A stretch of 64,000 nt of DNA, from positions 186,001 to 250,000 of the forward strand of contig NZ_JAIUZM010000002.1 of the NCBI RefSeq assembly GCF_020171345.1. The letters run 5' to 3'. Position 1 is the first letter of the stretch. Each line of letters opens with the position of its first letter. Source of the DNA: Microbulbifer agarilyticus. Its GTDB lineage: Bacteria; Pseudomonadota; Gammaproteobacteria; Pseudomonadales; Cellvibrionaceae. The position numbers were made by a program, and so were the translations under genes. Positions 54,808-64,000 of the stretch are shown here, piece by piece. The notes beneath the pieces were generated by a model. It saw nothing but the letters and a program-made list of their open reading frames with translations. It had not been told where the DNA came from and searched no databases.

Positions 54808-54834
54808 GAACTTTTTAACGCAACACCGAACTAA
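54808..54834 (+). promoter_or_regulatory. Sigma-E-like promoter candidate for mucD
   Basis: GAACTT (54808-54813), a 16-base spacer and ACTAA (54830-54834; consensus TCTRA), about 140 bases before the mucD start. It fits the known sigma-E control of degP-type genes. Confidence 0.4.
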
Positions 54835-54975
54835 GAGGGTGTTATGGCAGGGTTCGTCAGCAGATACCCGCCAATTTGGGAGCCATCTGGATAACACCAA
54901 GTGATAACCAAACGGCAGCCAAATCTAAATGGTGTTTTGACATATTAGTAAAAGGGCTTATCAGGGGTGACATAT

Positions 54976-56376
54976 ATGGTTGCACGCTGTTCGCAATTCC
55001 TTCTCGTGCTTTGCTTGTTATTTTCTACTTCCGTGTTTGCACGCGGACTGCCGGAACTGACAGATCTGATTGAGCAGAACTCCCCGGCGGTGGTGAAAAT
55101 CAACACCGTTGAGCGCAATCGCGCATCCAGCAACGCGATTCCACCGCGCTATCAACAAGAGATCCCGGATATCTTCCGCCATTTGCTGGAGCCCCGTCAG
55201 CGTCAGCAACGCCCGGTGGCGAGCATGGGGTCTGGTTTTATCATTTCTGAAGATGGCTATGTGGTCACCAATAACCACGTGGTCGATGGTGCCGACGAGG
55301 TGCGGATCACCCTGACCGACCGCCGCGAGTTCGAGGCCAAGGTGGTGGGTACGGACCCGCGTTCGGACCTGGCGCTACTCAAAGTGGAAGGCGATGATCT
55401 GCCGGTGGTGCGCTGGGGTGACTCGGAAGATATCAAGGTCGGTGAATGGGTGGTTGCCATCGGCTCCCCCTTTGGCCTGGACTACTCCGCGAGTGCGGGT
55501 ATCGTGAGTGCCATGGGGCGCAGTATTCCCAATGAAAGCCGTGAAAACTATGTGCCATTCATCCAGACCGACGTGGCGATTAACCCGGGTAACTCCGGTG
55601 GACCGCTGTTCAACCTGGAAGGTGAAGTGGTTGGTATCAACTCCCAGATCTATACCCGCAGTGGCGGTTCCATTGGCCTGTCCTTCGCGATCCCGGCGAG
55701 CCTCGCGCAAGATGTTGTTGCCCAGCTGAAAGAAAAAGGTCGCGTGGATCGCGGTTGGCTGGGTGTGGGTATCCAGGATGTGGATCGCAAACTGGCCAAG
55801 GCCATGGGGCTCGGCAAGCCGGCGGGCGCTTTGGTCGGCCAGTTGGAAGCCGGCTCTCCAGCGGAAAAGGCTGGGATCCAGGTGGGCGATATCATCACGC
55901 GCTTTGATGGCCAGAAAATTCTTACCCAGGGTGACCTACCGCATGTTGTCGGCCGCACTCGCCCGGGCGCCGAAGTACCGGTACTTCTGATGCGCGAGGG
56001 TAAGGAGCGCAAACTGTCGGTACGCGTTGGTGCGCTGCCCGGTGACGATGAAGGCTTCGCGCAGTCCAGTGTGACCAGCTCAAGCGATGTTGGCGGGGTG
56101 CTGGGACTGGTGGTGGAGGACATTCCCGACCACCTGAAGCAGCGACTGGGCGTTGAGAACGGTGTGCTGGTGAAGCAGGTGGTGCCGGGCAAGGCCGGTG
56201 CCAACGCGGGCCTGCGCAGTGGCGACATCATCGCCCAGCTTGGGTTTGAGCAGGTGGAATCCCTCGGTGACTACGACAAAGTGGTGAAGAAGCTCCCCAA
56301 AGGCGAGTTGTTGCCGATCCGCTTCTTCCGCGGTGGCCAGCCGACCTTCCGTACTATTCAGATCGAAGAAAGCTGA
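54976..56376 (+). CDS. mucD: Periplasmic serine protease DegP/MucD
   Basis: HtrA-family protease and chaperone degrading misfolded periplasmic proteins. From the ATG at 54976 (AGGGG eight bases upstream) it has 466 residues; a GTG at 54967 is the alternative. The signal peptide ends SVFARG. The triad is His101 (TNNHVVDG), Asp131 (RSDLALL) and Ser207 (NPGNSGGP). Two PDZ domains follow (about 255-345 and 370-455), which fits MucD/DegP and not single-PDZ DegS. Confidence 0.97.
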   Translation: MVARCSQFLLVLCLLFSTSVFARGLPELTDLIEQNSPAVVKINTVERNRASSNAIPPRYQQEIPDIFRHLLEPRQRQQRPVASMGSGFIISEDGYVVTNNHVVDGADEVRITLTDRREFEAKVVGTDPRSDLALLKVEGDDLPVVRWGDSEDIKVGEWVVAIGSPFGLDYSASAGIVSAMGRSIPNESRENYVPFIQTDVAINPGNSGGPLFNLEGEVVGINSQIYTRSGGSIGLSFAIPASLAQDVVAQLKEKGRVDRGWLGVGIQDVDRKLAKAMGLGKPAGALVGQLEAGSPAEKAGIQVGDIITRFDGQKILTQGDLPHVVGRTRPGAEVPVLLMREGKERKLSVRVGALPGDDEGFAQSSVTSSSDVGGVLGLVVEDIPDHLKQRLGVENGVLVKQVVPGKAGANAGLRSGDIIAQLGFEQVESLGDYDKVVKKLPKGELLPIRFFRGGQPTFRTIQIEES

Positions 56377-56399
56377 AGCCAGCAAATCCAGTGAGTACA

Positions 56400-56432
56400 T
56401 GGGCTCGGCGCCGTGCAACGGCGCCGAGCCCA
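56400..56432 (+). terminator. Very stable 15-bp hairpin after mucD
   Basis: TGGGCTCGGCGCCGT (56400-56414) pairs perfectly with ACGGCGCCGAGCCCA (56418-56432) across a three-base GCA loop. Only a weak T-containing tail (GTTGTTTC) follows. It lies 23 bases past the mucD stop. Confidence 0.6.
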
Positions 56433-56553
56433 GTTGTTTCGAGGGTTGCAGACAGATTGGATGCACTTTTTGCGCAACCTGTTAGACTTGCGCCCACAGC
56501 GCGGCCCGGTCCGCTCATTAACTCACTGATTTTTAAAAGGTTTTACCCTCGCA

Positions 56554-58359
56554 GTGGCCACTGATCTCTCCCATATCCGCAACTTTTCCATTATTGCCCA
56601 TATCGACCACGGCAAATCCACTCTGGCAGACCGCTTTATTCAGGTCTGCGGTGGCCTGAGCGACCGTGAGATGGCGGCACAGGTACTCGATAGCATGGAT
56701 ATCGAGCGGGAGCGGGGCATTACCATCAAGGCCCAGAGCGTTACCCTTGACTACAAGGCCCGCGACGGCAAAACCTACCAGCTGAACTTTATTGATACTC
56801 CGGGGCACGTGGACTTCTCTTATGAAGTTTCCCGCTCGCTGGCCGCCTGTGAAGGTGCACTGCTGGTAGTGGACGCGGCCCAGGGTGTAGAGGCGCAATC
56901 CGTCGCCAACTGTTACACCGCCATCGAGCAGGGTCTGGAAGTGATTCCTGTTCTGAACAAGATGGACCTGCCTCAGGCGGAGCCGGAAAAGGTCGCGGAA
57001 GAGATCGAAGACATTATCGGTATCGATGCCACCGAGGCGACGCGTTGCAGCGCCAAGTCGGGGCTCGGTATTGAAGACGTGCTGGAAGACCTGGTGCGCC
57101 TGGTGCCGCCACCGGAAGGTGACGTGGAAGCGCCGCTGCAGGCACTGATTATTGACTCCTGGTTCGATAGCTACCTGGGCGTAGTATCTCTGGTGCGCGT
57201 GGTACAGGGCACCCTGAAGAACAAAGACAAGATTGTGACCAAGTCTATTGGCCGCGCCCATGTGGTCGATAGCGTCGGTGTATTTACCCCCAAGCGCAAG
57301 GAAACCGGTGAGCTCAAGGCCGGTGAAGTGGGCTTTGTGGTGGCCGGTATCAAGGACATTCACGGTGCGCCCGTTGGTGACACCCTGACGCACGCTAAAG
57401 AAGCCGGGACCGTTGAGATGCTGCCGGGCTTCCAGAAGGTGAAGCCGCAGGTGTACGCCGGTCTGTTCCCGGTAAGCTCTGACGACTATGAAGCCTTCCG
57501 CGACGCGCTGGACAAGCTCTCCCTGAACGATGCCTCGCTGTTTTACGAGCCGGAAACCTCGGACGCACTGGGTTTTGGCTTTCGCTGTGGCTTCCTCGGT
57601 ATGCTGCACATGGAAATCATCCAGGAGCGCCTGGAGCGAGAGTACAACCTCGACCTGATTACCACCGCACCTACCGTGGTGTACGAGGTGGAGCTCACCA
57701 ACGGCGAAACCATGACCATGGATAACCCCTCGCGTATGCCGGATCTGGGCATGATCGAGGAAATGCGCGAGCCGATCGTTGAAGCCAACATTCTGGTTCC
57801 GCAGGATTACCTGGGTAACGTGATTACCCTGTGCGTGGAAAAGCGCGGTATCCAGAGCGATATGCAGTATGTGGGTGGGCAGGTTTCCCTGCGCTATGAA
57901 CTGCCGATGAGCGAAGTGGTGATGGACTTCTTCGACCGCCTCAAGTCTGTAAGCCGCGGTTTTGCTTCCCTCGATTACAACTTTGTGCGCTTTGACCCGG
58001 CAAAATTGGTGCGTCTTGATATTCTGATCAACGGCGAGCGGGTGGATGCCCTGGCGGTGATTCTGCACCGTGACAACGCCCAGCAGCGCGGTCGTGCCCT
58101 GGCAGAGAAAATGAAAGAATTGATCCCACGTCAGATGTTCGATGTGGCGATTCAGGCCGCGATTGGTGGTCAGGTTGTTGCTCGTACCACGGTTAAAGCA
58201 CTGCGCAAGAACGTAACCGCAAAGTGTTATGGTGGTGACGTGACCCGTAAGAAGAAGCTGCTGGAGAAGCAGAAAGCGGGTAAACGCCGTATGAAGCAGC
58301 TGGGTAAGGTCGAAGTCCCGCAGGATGCATTCCTTGCGGTGCTCAAGGTCGACAACTGA
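56554..58359 (+). CDS. lepA: Elongation factor 4 (LepA)
   Basis: Ribosome-dependent GTPase of 601 residues. G1 is AHIDHGKST (15-23), then [22 protein letters not shown] and the LepA-specific C-terminal domain ending [35 protein letters not shown] start with a poorly placed AAAAGG upstream. First gene of lepA-lepB-rnc-era-recO. Confidence 0.99.
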   Translation: MATDLSHIRNFSIIAHIDHGKSTLADRFIQVCGGLSDREMAAQVLDSMDIERERGITIKAQSVTLDYKARDGKTYQLNFIDTPGHVDFSYEVSRSLAACEGALLVVDAAQGVEAQSVANCYTAIEQGLEVIPVLNKMDLPQAEPEKVAEEIEDIIGIDATEATRCSAKSGLGIEDVLEDLVRLVPPPEGDVEAPLQALIIDSWFDSYLGVVSLVRVVQGTLKNKDKIVTKSIGRAHVVDSVGVFTPKRKETGELKAGEVGFVVAGIKDIHGAPVGDTLTHAKEAGTVEMLPGFQKVKPQVYAGLFPVSSDDYEAFRDALDKLSLNDASLFYEPETSDALGFGFRCGFLGMLHMEIIQERLEREYNLDLITTAPTVVYEVELTNGETMTMDNPSRMPDLGMIEEMREPIVEANILVPQDYLGNVITLCVEKRGIQSDMQYVGGQVSLRYELPMSEVVMDFFDRLKSVSRGFASLDYNFVRFDPAKLVRLDILINGERVDALAVILHRDNAQQRGRALAEKMKELIPRQMFDVAIQAAIGGQVVARTTVKALRKNVTAKCYGGDVTRKKKLLEKQKAGKRRMKQLGKVEVPQDAFLAVLKVDN

Positions 58360-58390
58360 TCGAGCGCGTTACGGAAACATCTGAAATAAA

Positions 58391-58424
58391 GCGGCTGGGG
58401 GTGCGTAATGCCTTCCCCGGCCGC
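58391..58424 (+). other. 10-bp hairpin between lepA and lepB
   Basis: GCGGCTGGGG (58391-58400) pairs with CCCCGGCCGC (58415-58424) with one G-T pair. No T run. Possibly tunes read-through or mRNA stability. Confidence 0.4.
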
Positions 58425-58458
58425 ATCTGATAAGAAATAGTCGGAAAGAGACAACTGA

Positions 58459-59232
58459 ATGGATATCAATTTCCCCCTTATTTTGCTGTTGCTGGTTGTG
58501 GTGACAGGGGTGATCTGGCTGTTTGATGCACTGTTTCTGGCGCGGGGACGCAAAGCAGCCACTGCCAAGGGGCAACCGGTGCAGGAGCCGGTGGTTGTTG
58601 AATACGCCAAGTCATTTTTCCCGGTACTGGCGATCGTGTTTGTGCTCCGCTCCTTCGTGGTGGAGCCCTTCCAGATTCCTTCTGCATCCATGGATCCCAC
58701 TCTGGAAGTTGGGGACTTTATCCTGGTCAACAAGTACGCCTATGGATTGCGTCTGCCGGTCAGCCGTACCAAAGTGGTGGATATTGGTGAACCCAAGCGT
58801 GGTGACGTGATGGTATTTTTTCCTCCGCACATGAACGAGACGTACTACATCAAGCGTGTGGTTGGTTTGCCGGGGGATGAAATCCGTGTGGAAAATAACC
58901 AGCTGTATGTGAACGGCGAAGCGATGCCGCAGGAATTTATCCGTTTTGATACGCAAAACCCGGGGCGTGAACTGATGTGGGAGATCCTCGATGGTCACCG
59001 CCACCTGGCCGCCAAACAACAGCGCCCAGGTCCGTACGGTAATATTCGCACCGTCACCGTGCCGGAAGGTTACTACTTCATGATGGGCGACAACCGGGAC
59101 AACAGCCTGGATAGCCGCAAGTGGGGCTTTGTGCCCGAGAAGGATATCGTGGGCAAGGCCTTTGCAATCTGGATGCATTGGGACAAACTACTCAGCGTGC
59201 CCAGCTTTAGCCGGGTTGGTGGGATCGACTGA
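58459..59232 (+). CDS. lepB: Signal peptidase I
   Basis: Removes Sec signal peptides at the inner membrane. The protein has 257 residues with two N-terminal membrane helices (about 4-27 and 52-68). The catalytic Ser77 is in IPSASMDPTL and Lys132 in YYIKRVVGLPGD; MMGDNRDNSLDSRKWGFV is box E. Shorter than the E. coli protein (324) in the periplasmic insert. Confidence 0.98.
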   Translation: MDINFPLILLLLVVVTGVIWLFDALFLARGRKAATAKGQPVQEPVVVEYAKSFFPVLAIVFVLRSFVVEPFQIPSASMDPTLEVGDFILVNKYAYGLRLPVSRTKVVDIGEPKRGDVMVFFPPHMNETYYIKRVVGLPGDEIRVENNQLYVNGEAMPQEFIRFDTQNPGRELMWEILDGHRHLAAKQQRPGPYGNIRTVTVPEGYYFMMGDNRDNSLDSRKWGFVPEKDIVGKAFAIWMHWDKLLSVPSFSRVGGID

Positions 59233-59300
59233 AAGGTCGTTCTCGGTTCAGTGGGTGCTCTCGGTTCAGCGACAACAACGATAACAACAGGTAGGTCAGC

Positions 59301-59753
59301 ATGGCATTAAACACACAATTTTCACGTGCTTTGGCAAAGCAGCGGGGCATGAGTTACTGGGGCTGGTTGGCCGTCATTGCCGTATTTGGCTTTGGACTGA
59401 CCGTGGTATCCAAAATGGGCCCGGCCTATGTGGATGCGCATTTTGTGGAAGAGGGTTTGCACTCCCTGGCCAAAAACAGCGGTGTTCGCGAGATGAGCAA
59501 CACGGAAATCAAGCGCGAGTTGGACCGCTTTTTTACCATTAACAATGTGCGCGGTCAGCCGACCGATTCGGTAAAGATCATCCGTGGTGCCGACAGCACT
59601 TTGGTCAGTATCAATTACGAGCTGCGCCAGCCACTGTTCCAGAATGTGGACGTGGTCATGAAATTTAACAAACAATTGAATACTGCCAAGCCAGAGCTGT
59701 GCTGTGAGCCGCTCGTGGACCTTGAGCAGTTTCGCAAGCGAGATGACTACTAA
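59301..59753 (+). CDS. DUF4845-type membrane protein
   Basis: The protein has 150 residues. A short basic N-terminus is followed by one membrane helix (GWLAVIAVFGFGLTVVSKMG), then a small extracytoplasmic domain with VREMSNTEIKRELDRFFTINNV and YELRQPLFQNVDVVMKFNK. Proteins of this type stand between lepB and rnc in Pseudomonas relatives. No function is known. Its stop lies three bases before the rnc start, implying co-translation. Confidence 0.88.
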   Translation: MALNTQFSRALAKQRGMSYWGWLAVIAVFGFGLTVVSKMGPAYVDAHFVEEGLHSLAKNSGVREMSNTEIKRELDRFFTINNVRGQPTDSVKIIRGADSTLVSINYELRQPLFQNVDVVMKFNKQLNTAKPELCCEPLVDLEQFRKRDDY

Positions 59754-59756
59754 CCG

Positions 59757-60437
59757 GTGACAGACCTTCATCTGCAACGACTGGGTGGCCGCCTGGGCTA
59801 CCAATTTACTAACGAAGAGCTATTGGACCTGGCGCTGACGCACCGTTCCCATGGCAGCCGCAACAATGAGCGCCTGGAGTTTCTGGGCGACTCGATTCTC
59901 GGGTTTACCATCAGTGCGGCCCTGTTTGAAAAATTCCCCGAAGGCCGCGAAGGCCAGATGAGCCGTTTGCGCGCTCAGTTGGTGAGCGGCGAGACCCTGG
60001 CAAAGGTCGCCCGCGAACTGGAGCTTGGCGATTGCTTGCGACTGGGCGAGGGCGAGATGAAGAGTGGTGGTCATCGCCGCGCGTCTATTCTCGCCGATGC
60101 GGTAGAGGCCATTATCGGTGCGATCTATCTGGATTCCGGACTGGAAGCGGCCCGTGAGCGGGTACTGGCCTGGTTTGCCGCGCGCCTGCAAAACCTTTCC
60201 CTGGAAACCGCGAAAGACCCCAAAACCCGGCTGCAGGAGTGGCTGCAGGCACGTCACAAGCCGTTACCCGAATACAAAGTCGTCGAAGTGGCTGGTGAGG
60301 AGCACTCCCAGCAGTTTATCGTGGAGTGTCGGGTATCTGGCCTGGCGGCACCGGTAAAAGGCGTTGCCAGTAATCGCCGTGCCGCGGAGAAGTCCGCCGC
60401 CGCAGAAGCCTATGCCCAACTGACCGGGCAGAGCTGA
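59757..60437 (+). CDS. rnc: Ribonuclease III
   Basis: Double-stranded RNA endonuclease for rRNA and mRNA processing. The protein has 226 residues. The signature [14 protein letters not shown] (37-50) carries Glu41 and Asp45, the second acid cluster is in [16 protein letters not shown], and a dsRNA-binding domain occupies about 153-224. GTG start, directly after the DUF4845 gene. Confidence 0.98.
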   Translation: MTDLHLQRLGGRLGYQFTNEELLDLALTHRSHGSRNNERLEFLGDSILGFTISAALFEKFPEGREGQMSRLRAQLVSGETLAKVARELELGDCLRLGEGEMKSGGHRRASILADAVEAIIGAIYLDSGLEAARERVLAWFAARLQNLSLETAKDPKTRLQEWLQARHKPLPEYKVVEVAGEEHSQQFIVECRVSGLAAPVKGVASNRRAAEKSAAAEAYAQLTGQS

Positions 60438-60440
60438 CCC

Positions 60441-60446
60441 TATAAT
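60441..60446 (+). promoter_or_regulatory. Consensus -10 element between rnc and era
   Basis: A perfect TATAAT four bases after the rnc stop. The best -35 is CTGACC (60420-60425) at a short 15-base spacing. Possible internal promoter for era-recO. Confidence 0.4.
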
Positions 60447-60508
60447 CCCCATCTGACATTTTGCCCAACCTGCGGATGCAGGCGGGCTTGACCGGCTCGG
60501 AGACCCCC

Positions 60509-61420
60509 TTGAGCGAACCCAATACCGAAACTTCCCGCTGTGGCTATGTAGCCATTGTCGGCCGCCCGAATGTGGGCAAATCCACCTTGCTGAACCATTT
60601 GCTGGGGCAAAAGATTTGTATCACTTCCCGCAAGCCACAAACGACGCGCCACAATATGCTGGGGATTAAAACCGAGGGGCCAAACCAGATTATTTTCGTG
60701 GATACCCCGGGGCTGCACGCGGGCGAAGAAAAGGCGATTAACCGCTATATGAACCGTGCGGCGATTAGTTCGACCCGCGACGTGGACGTGGTGGTGTTTG
60801 TGGTAGAGCCGGCGAAGTGGACCGAGGGCGACGAGCTGGTGGCGCAAAAACTGCGCGGTCTCAAGTGCCCTTTGATTGTTGCGGTGAACAAGGTCGACCA
60901 GCTGCAGGACAAGAACGCGGTGCTGCCGCAGCTGCAGGCGCTGGCCGAGCGCTTCCCCGAGGCCGAGATAGTGCCCATTTCCGCCCTGCGCACTTCGAAC
61001 CTCCAGTCTCTGGAAGATGTGATTGTTGAGCGCTTACCCGAGGGCATGCACTTCTTCGAAGAGGATCAAATCACCGACCGCAGCTCTCGTTTTCTCGCGG
61101 CAGAAATTGTGCGCGAGAAGGTCATGCGTCAGCTGGGTGCGGAAATTCCGTATGCGGTTACCGTTGAGGTGGAAGAGTTCAGTCAGGAGGGCAAGGTACT
61201 GCATATCAGTGCTGCGATTTTGGTCGAGCGGAATGGTCAGAAGCGCATTCTGATTGGTACCAAGGGCGAGCGCATCAAACAAATCGGCCAGCAGGCACGC
61301 GTGGATATGGAACGCCTGTTTGACAGTAAGGTGATGTTAAACCTTTGGGTCAAGGTTAAGTCCGGTTGGTCCGACGACGAGCGCGCGCTGCGCAGTCTCG
61401 GCTACGTGGACAAACAGTAA
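60509..61420 (+). CDS. era: GTPase Era
   Basis: Ribosome-assembly GTPase binding the 16S rRNA 3' end. From the TTG at 60509 it has 303 residues (301 in E. coli) and begins [22 protein letters not shown] sits six bases upstream. An ATG at 60476 or TTG at 60461 would extend it without family support. G1 GRPNVGKST (18-26), DTPGL, NKVD and the C-terminal KH domain ([20 protein letters not shown]) are all present. Confidence 0.97.
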   Translation: MSEPNTETSRCGYVAIVGRPNVGKSTLLNHLLGQKICITSRKPQTTRHNMLGIKTEGPNQIIFVDTPGLHAGEEKAINRYMNRAAISSTRDVDVVVFVVEPAKWTEGDELVAQKLRGLKCPLIVAVNKVDQLQDKNAVLPQLQALAERFPEAEIVPISALRTSNLQSLEDVIVERLPEGMHFFEEDQITDRSSRFLAAEIVREKVMRQLGAEIPYAVTVEVEEFSQEGKVLHISAAILVERNGQKRILIGTKGERIKQIGQQARVDMERLFDSKVMLNLWVKVKSGWSDDERALRSLGYVDKQ

Positions 61421-61436
61421 ACGTCTGGCCACCGGC

Positions 61437-62216
61437 GTGCAGCAGCTCCCCCCGCAACCCGCCTATATCTTGCATTCCCGCCCGTTCCGGGATTCCAGTT
61501 TGATTCTGGATCTACTCACGCCCGAGTACGGGCGGATTTCCTGTATCGCCAAGGGCGCACGCCGCGACAAGCAGCGGCGCCAACGCGCGTTACAGCCTTT
61601 CGCCCCCCTTCTGGTTACCTTGCTCGGGCGCCGAGACCTGAAAACCCTCGGACCGGTAGAAAGTGCCGGTCAGCCATTGTGGCTAAAAGGGCGCGCCGTT
61701 TATGGTGGGCTCTATGCCAATGAGTTGTTGTTACGTCTGATGCCGGAAGGGGAGAGCCTGATTGCGGTATTTGCGGCCTATCAGCGGCTACTTGAGTGGC
61801 TCGCGCAGTTATCGGGAGGTAGTAGCAGCGAGTTGGAAATGCCACTGCGGCTATTTGAACTACAGCTGCTGGCTGCGTTGGGGAGCTGCCCCGAGTTGGG
61901 TTACAGCTCTATAGAAGGTGCGCCGGTAAGCCCAGATTGTGTGTACCGGTTGACGCAGGAAGATGGCTTTGTACCCGTGGCGATACCGCCAGGATATTTG
62001 CCGCGCGGGGCGGAATTCTTCGGCCGTCATCTGCTGGCGATTGTCCAACTGATCGGCGGTCAAGCCGCGTCTGATGAGCGCGCCTTCCCTGAAACGCTAC
62101 CGGCGGAAGTACTGATGGAAGCCAAGCGGCTTACACGATTGTTGCTAAGCCCCTTGCTCGGCAACCGCCCGATGAAAAGCCGCGAGCTGTTCCGCCAAGT
62201 GTACTCTGTGGAATAG
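61437..62216 (+). CDS. recO: DNA repair protein RecO
   Basis: RecF-pathway mediator loading RecA on SSB-coated DNA. The protein has 259 residues. The N-terminal OB fold has AYILHSRPFRDSSLILDLLTPEYG and KGARR; the helical C-terminal domain includes LFELQLLAALG and ends FRQVYSVE. GTG start 16 bases after era. Convergent with the kinase gene downstream. Confidence 0.96.
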   Translation: MQQLPPQPAYILHSRPFRDSSLILDLLTPEYGRISCIAKGARRDKQRRQRALQPFAPLLVTLLGRRDLKTLGPVESAGQPLWLKGRAVYGGLYANELLLRLMPEGESLIAVFAAYQRLLEWLAQLSGGSSSELEMPLRLFELQLLAALGSCPELGYSSIEGAPVSPDCVYRLTQEDGFVPVAIPPGYLPRGAEFFGRHLLAIVQLIGGQAASDERAFPETLPAEVLMEAKRLTRLLLSPLLGNRPMKSRELFRQVYSVE

Positions 62217-62229
62217 CTCCAGAGACGCG

Positions 62230-64000
62230 TCAATTAGTTTCAGCTTCTTCGCATTCGATACCAAACAGCGCTTCCAGATCCTGATCCGCACCCCAATCAC
62301 GCAGACCTCGAATCTCTTTTTTCACCAGTTCATATGCCGCTTTAAACGCGCTGTCATCCAGCTCCTTTGCTGCCCTTGCTGAGTCGTACTCCTGAACGGG
62401 GCGTAGCAGTTCCTGTAGTTGCCCGGTAGCGTTGCGCAGGCGTGGCACACCGCAATAGCAGCAACCTCCATGCAGCCGGTGAGTTCGCTCAAATAGCCCT
62501 TTGCAATCCCCATTCTGTGCCAGTCGGGCGAGCTCCTGCTCGTCTTCGTGCAGGCCTTTCAGCAGCATACGTAGCAGGTCGCGAGCGAGGCCCGCATCCT
62601 GATTGGCGAGATTCAGGCTTTCGCCGATATCGACCAGACGCGGTTCCACCGCTGTGGTTTTGGTGTCTGGCGCAGTGGCGCTGCTTACTTCCATCCAGCG
62701 TTTTACGGTGTGTGTCAGCTGTGTCTCGCTGACCGGTTTACTCAGGTAATCGTCAAGTCCGGCACTGAGCAGGCGCGATTTCTCCTCGGTGCCTACGTGG
62801 GCGGTGAGGGCGATGATGGGGGTGCGGTGACCGGATTCCCGCTCGCGGATCCGTTGCGTGGTGGCAATGCCGTCTAGCCCGGGCATCTGGATATCCATAA
62901 AGATCATATCAAAATGCTGACTTTGCCACTGCTGGAGCGCCTCTTCGCCGGAGCTGGCGATTAACGCCTCAATATGCTGCGCACGCAGCAGTTCACTCAT
63001 CAGCTTTCGGTTTGGTTCGTAGTCGTCGACCACCAGCACCCTGGGTTGCGTGGGCCAGGGTAGGGCTGGGTAGGTGCCGGTTTGCGGGCGAGACTGTGCC
63101 TGTTGCGGAACCGTGCGCTTCAGTGCGCGGAGCAGACCATCGCGGCTTACCGGTTTGGCAAGGAAGGCCAATACTCGGGTGCGCAATGCATCGTAGCAGC
63201 GTCGCAAGTCCACTGGAGATCCTTGCACGATTACTCGACACTGGTAGGTATCCACCAGCTGTTGCACGGTACTGATAAAGCCTTCGAAGTCGTCGCCGGC
63301 AAGGGCGGTATCGATAATCAGTCCATCGGGAAGGGCGTCGTGGCGCCACATCTGCTCCACGGCGGGTACCAGGCTCTCTCCATCATTATGCTCCAGGGGG
63401 GCCGCCCGCCAATGGCTGAGCTGCTGGTAGATCTGTGTGCGGGTGATGGGATTGGGGTCCACGAGCAACAGGCGGCACCCGGGAAACTGCTCGCGGGTAA
63501 CTGCGACCCGATTGCGGTCGATGGTGAGGGGTAGTTGAATCCAGTAGCTGCAGCTACCCTGATCATTGTCGTCGAGGCCGATTTCTCCGCCCATGGATTG
63601 CACCAGATTGCGCGCAATGCCGAGCCCCATTCCGCTATTCGAAAGCTGGTGTTGCGCGGTCGCACTGGTGAGTAGGAGGCGCAATTCACGGCGGCGCTGT
63701 TCGTCGCCGCGGGCACCATTGTCGGTGATCGTGATACGCACCATCAGCTCGGATTCTTTGCCACTGAGCACTTCGATGCGCACCGGAATGCTGCCATTTT
63801 CAGAACTGTGGATGGCGAGGCTCACCAGATTGGTCAGGATCTGCTTGATACGCAGGGGGTCACCAATTTGAGATGGCGGCAGCTGCGGGTCGACGAACGG
63901 CACCAGTTCCAGATTATGTTCATAGCCGTAAGGCGCGAGGATCTGCAGTGTCTCTTCAAGAACCTGACCTAAATTCATGGGGCTGTGATCGAGCACCAGA
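62230..64000 (-). CDS. GacS/BarA-type hybrid sensor kinase (N-terminus cut off)
   Basis: The window shows about 590 C-terminal residues; the sensor and HisKA domains lie beyond base 64000. Numbering from the Met at 63996: HATPase-like domain (about 10-158), a receiver-like domain (about 173-295, Asp229), a full receiver (about 318-432, Asp368 in FMDIQMPGLDG, Lys420) and an Hpt domain with His509 in HRLHGGCCYCGVPRL. The domain order and Hpt motif match BarA/GacS, which phosphorylates UvrY/GacA. The ATP-binding domain is degenerate: Leu60 replaces the N-box Asn, and the G1 box is TDNGARG. Confidence 0.88.
   Translation of the reverse strand, partial: LVLDHSPMNLGQVLEETLQILAPYGYEHNLELVPFVDPQLPPSQIGDPLRIKQILTNLVSLAIHSSENGSIPVRIEVLSGKESELMVRITITDNGARGDEQRRRELRLLLTSATAQHQLSNSGMGLGIARNLVQSMGGEIGLDDNDQGSCSYWIQLPLTIDRNRVAVTREQFPGCRLLLVDPNPITRTQIYQQLSHWRAAPLEHNDGESLVPAVEQMWRHDALPDGLIIDTALAGDDFEGFISTVQQLVDTYQCRVIVQGSPVDLRRCYDALRTRVLAFLAKPVSRDGLLRALKRTVPQQAQSRPQTGTYPALPWPTQPRVLVVDDYEPNRKLMSELLRAQHIEALIASSGEEALQQWQSQHFDMIFMDIQMPGLDGIATTQRIRERESGHRTPIIALTAHVGTEEKSRLLSAGLDDYLSKPVSETQLTHTVKRWMEVSSATAPDTKTTAVEPRLVDIGESLNLANQDAGLARDLLRMLLKGLHEDEQELARLAQNGDCKGLFERTHRLHGGCCYCGVPRLRNATGQLQELLRPVQEYDSARAAKELDDSAFKAAYELVKKEIRGLRDWGADQDLEALFGIECEEAETN

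Noticed and set aside
56533-58068. 511-residue minus-strand frame opposite lepA
   Set aside because: Shadow of lepA; high His/Gln content is typical of reversed coding sequence.
1-64000. CRISPR arrays, insertion sequences, prophage, tRNA and rRNA genes
   Set aside because: None could be found; all sizeable gaps were read and hold only hairpins, repeats or promoter-like sequences.

Overview
This is chromosomal DNA of a gammaproteobacterium. The gene order rpsB-tsf-pyrH-frr-uppS-cdsA-dxr-rseP-bamA-skp-lpxD-fabZ-lpxA-lpxB-rnhB, the ffh-rpsP-rimM-trmD-rplS block, the rpoE-rseA-rseB-rseC operon and lepA-lepB-rnc-era-recO all fit that class. An AlgU/MucD-style sigma-E system, a GacS-type kinase and a lone prfB-lysS pair suggest a marine Cellvibrionales/Pseudomonadales relative such as Microbulbifer. 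The genus is inference from recall, not from a search.

Layout: 1-15.2 kb holds translation factors, nucleotide and isoprenoid synthesis, and outer-membrane biogenesis (undecaprenyl-PP, CDP-DAG, BamA, Skp, lipid A). 15.2-21.3 kb holds a CNNM transporter-like gene and ypjD on the minus strand, then SRP and the rpsP operon. 21.5-27.3 kb has dsbC, hom, thrC and recJ. 27.3-30.0 kb is small accessory genes: two exporters, a lipoprotein and a CueR-like regulator. 30.1-32.9 kb has prfB (with its programmed frameshift) and lysS, separated by a large inverted-repeat element. 33.0-42.1 kb is the most accessory region: a secreted metallo-beta-lactamase-fold protein, an outer-membrane barrel, a HupE/UreJ-type gene coupled to an unrecognised 645-residue membrane protein, a PDZ protein, two TPM-domain proteins and LemA. 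42.2-49.5 kb has yaeQ, yajQ, two overlapping uracil-DNA glycosylase genes, ygfZ, sdhE/ygfX and nadB. 49.6-56.4 kb holds the sigma-E operon, a murein-peptide recycling pair and a DegP/MucD protease. 56.5-62.2 kb is lepA to recO. The right end is a truncated GacS/BarA-type hybrid kinase.

The main thread is envelope homeostasis. Sigma-E and its anti-sigma proteins, the site-2 protease RseP, the periplasmic protease MucD, the chaperone Skp, the isomerase DsbC, BamA and most of the lipid A pathway lie in one window. Sigma-E-like promoter sequences can be read upstream of rpoE, rseA, dsbC and mucD. Points to check first: the GacS-like kinase lacks the usual N-box asparagine, the HupE-linked gene pair, the prfB-lysS palindromic element, the CueR operator in front of its own gene, alternative hairpins before rpsP, and a five-copy 13-bp tandem repeat after ung. 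No CRISPR array, insertion sequence, tRNA or rRNA gene was seen.
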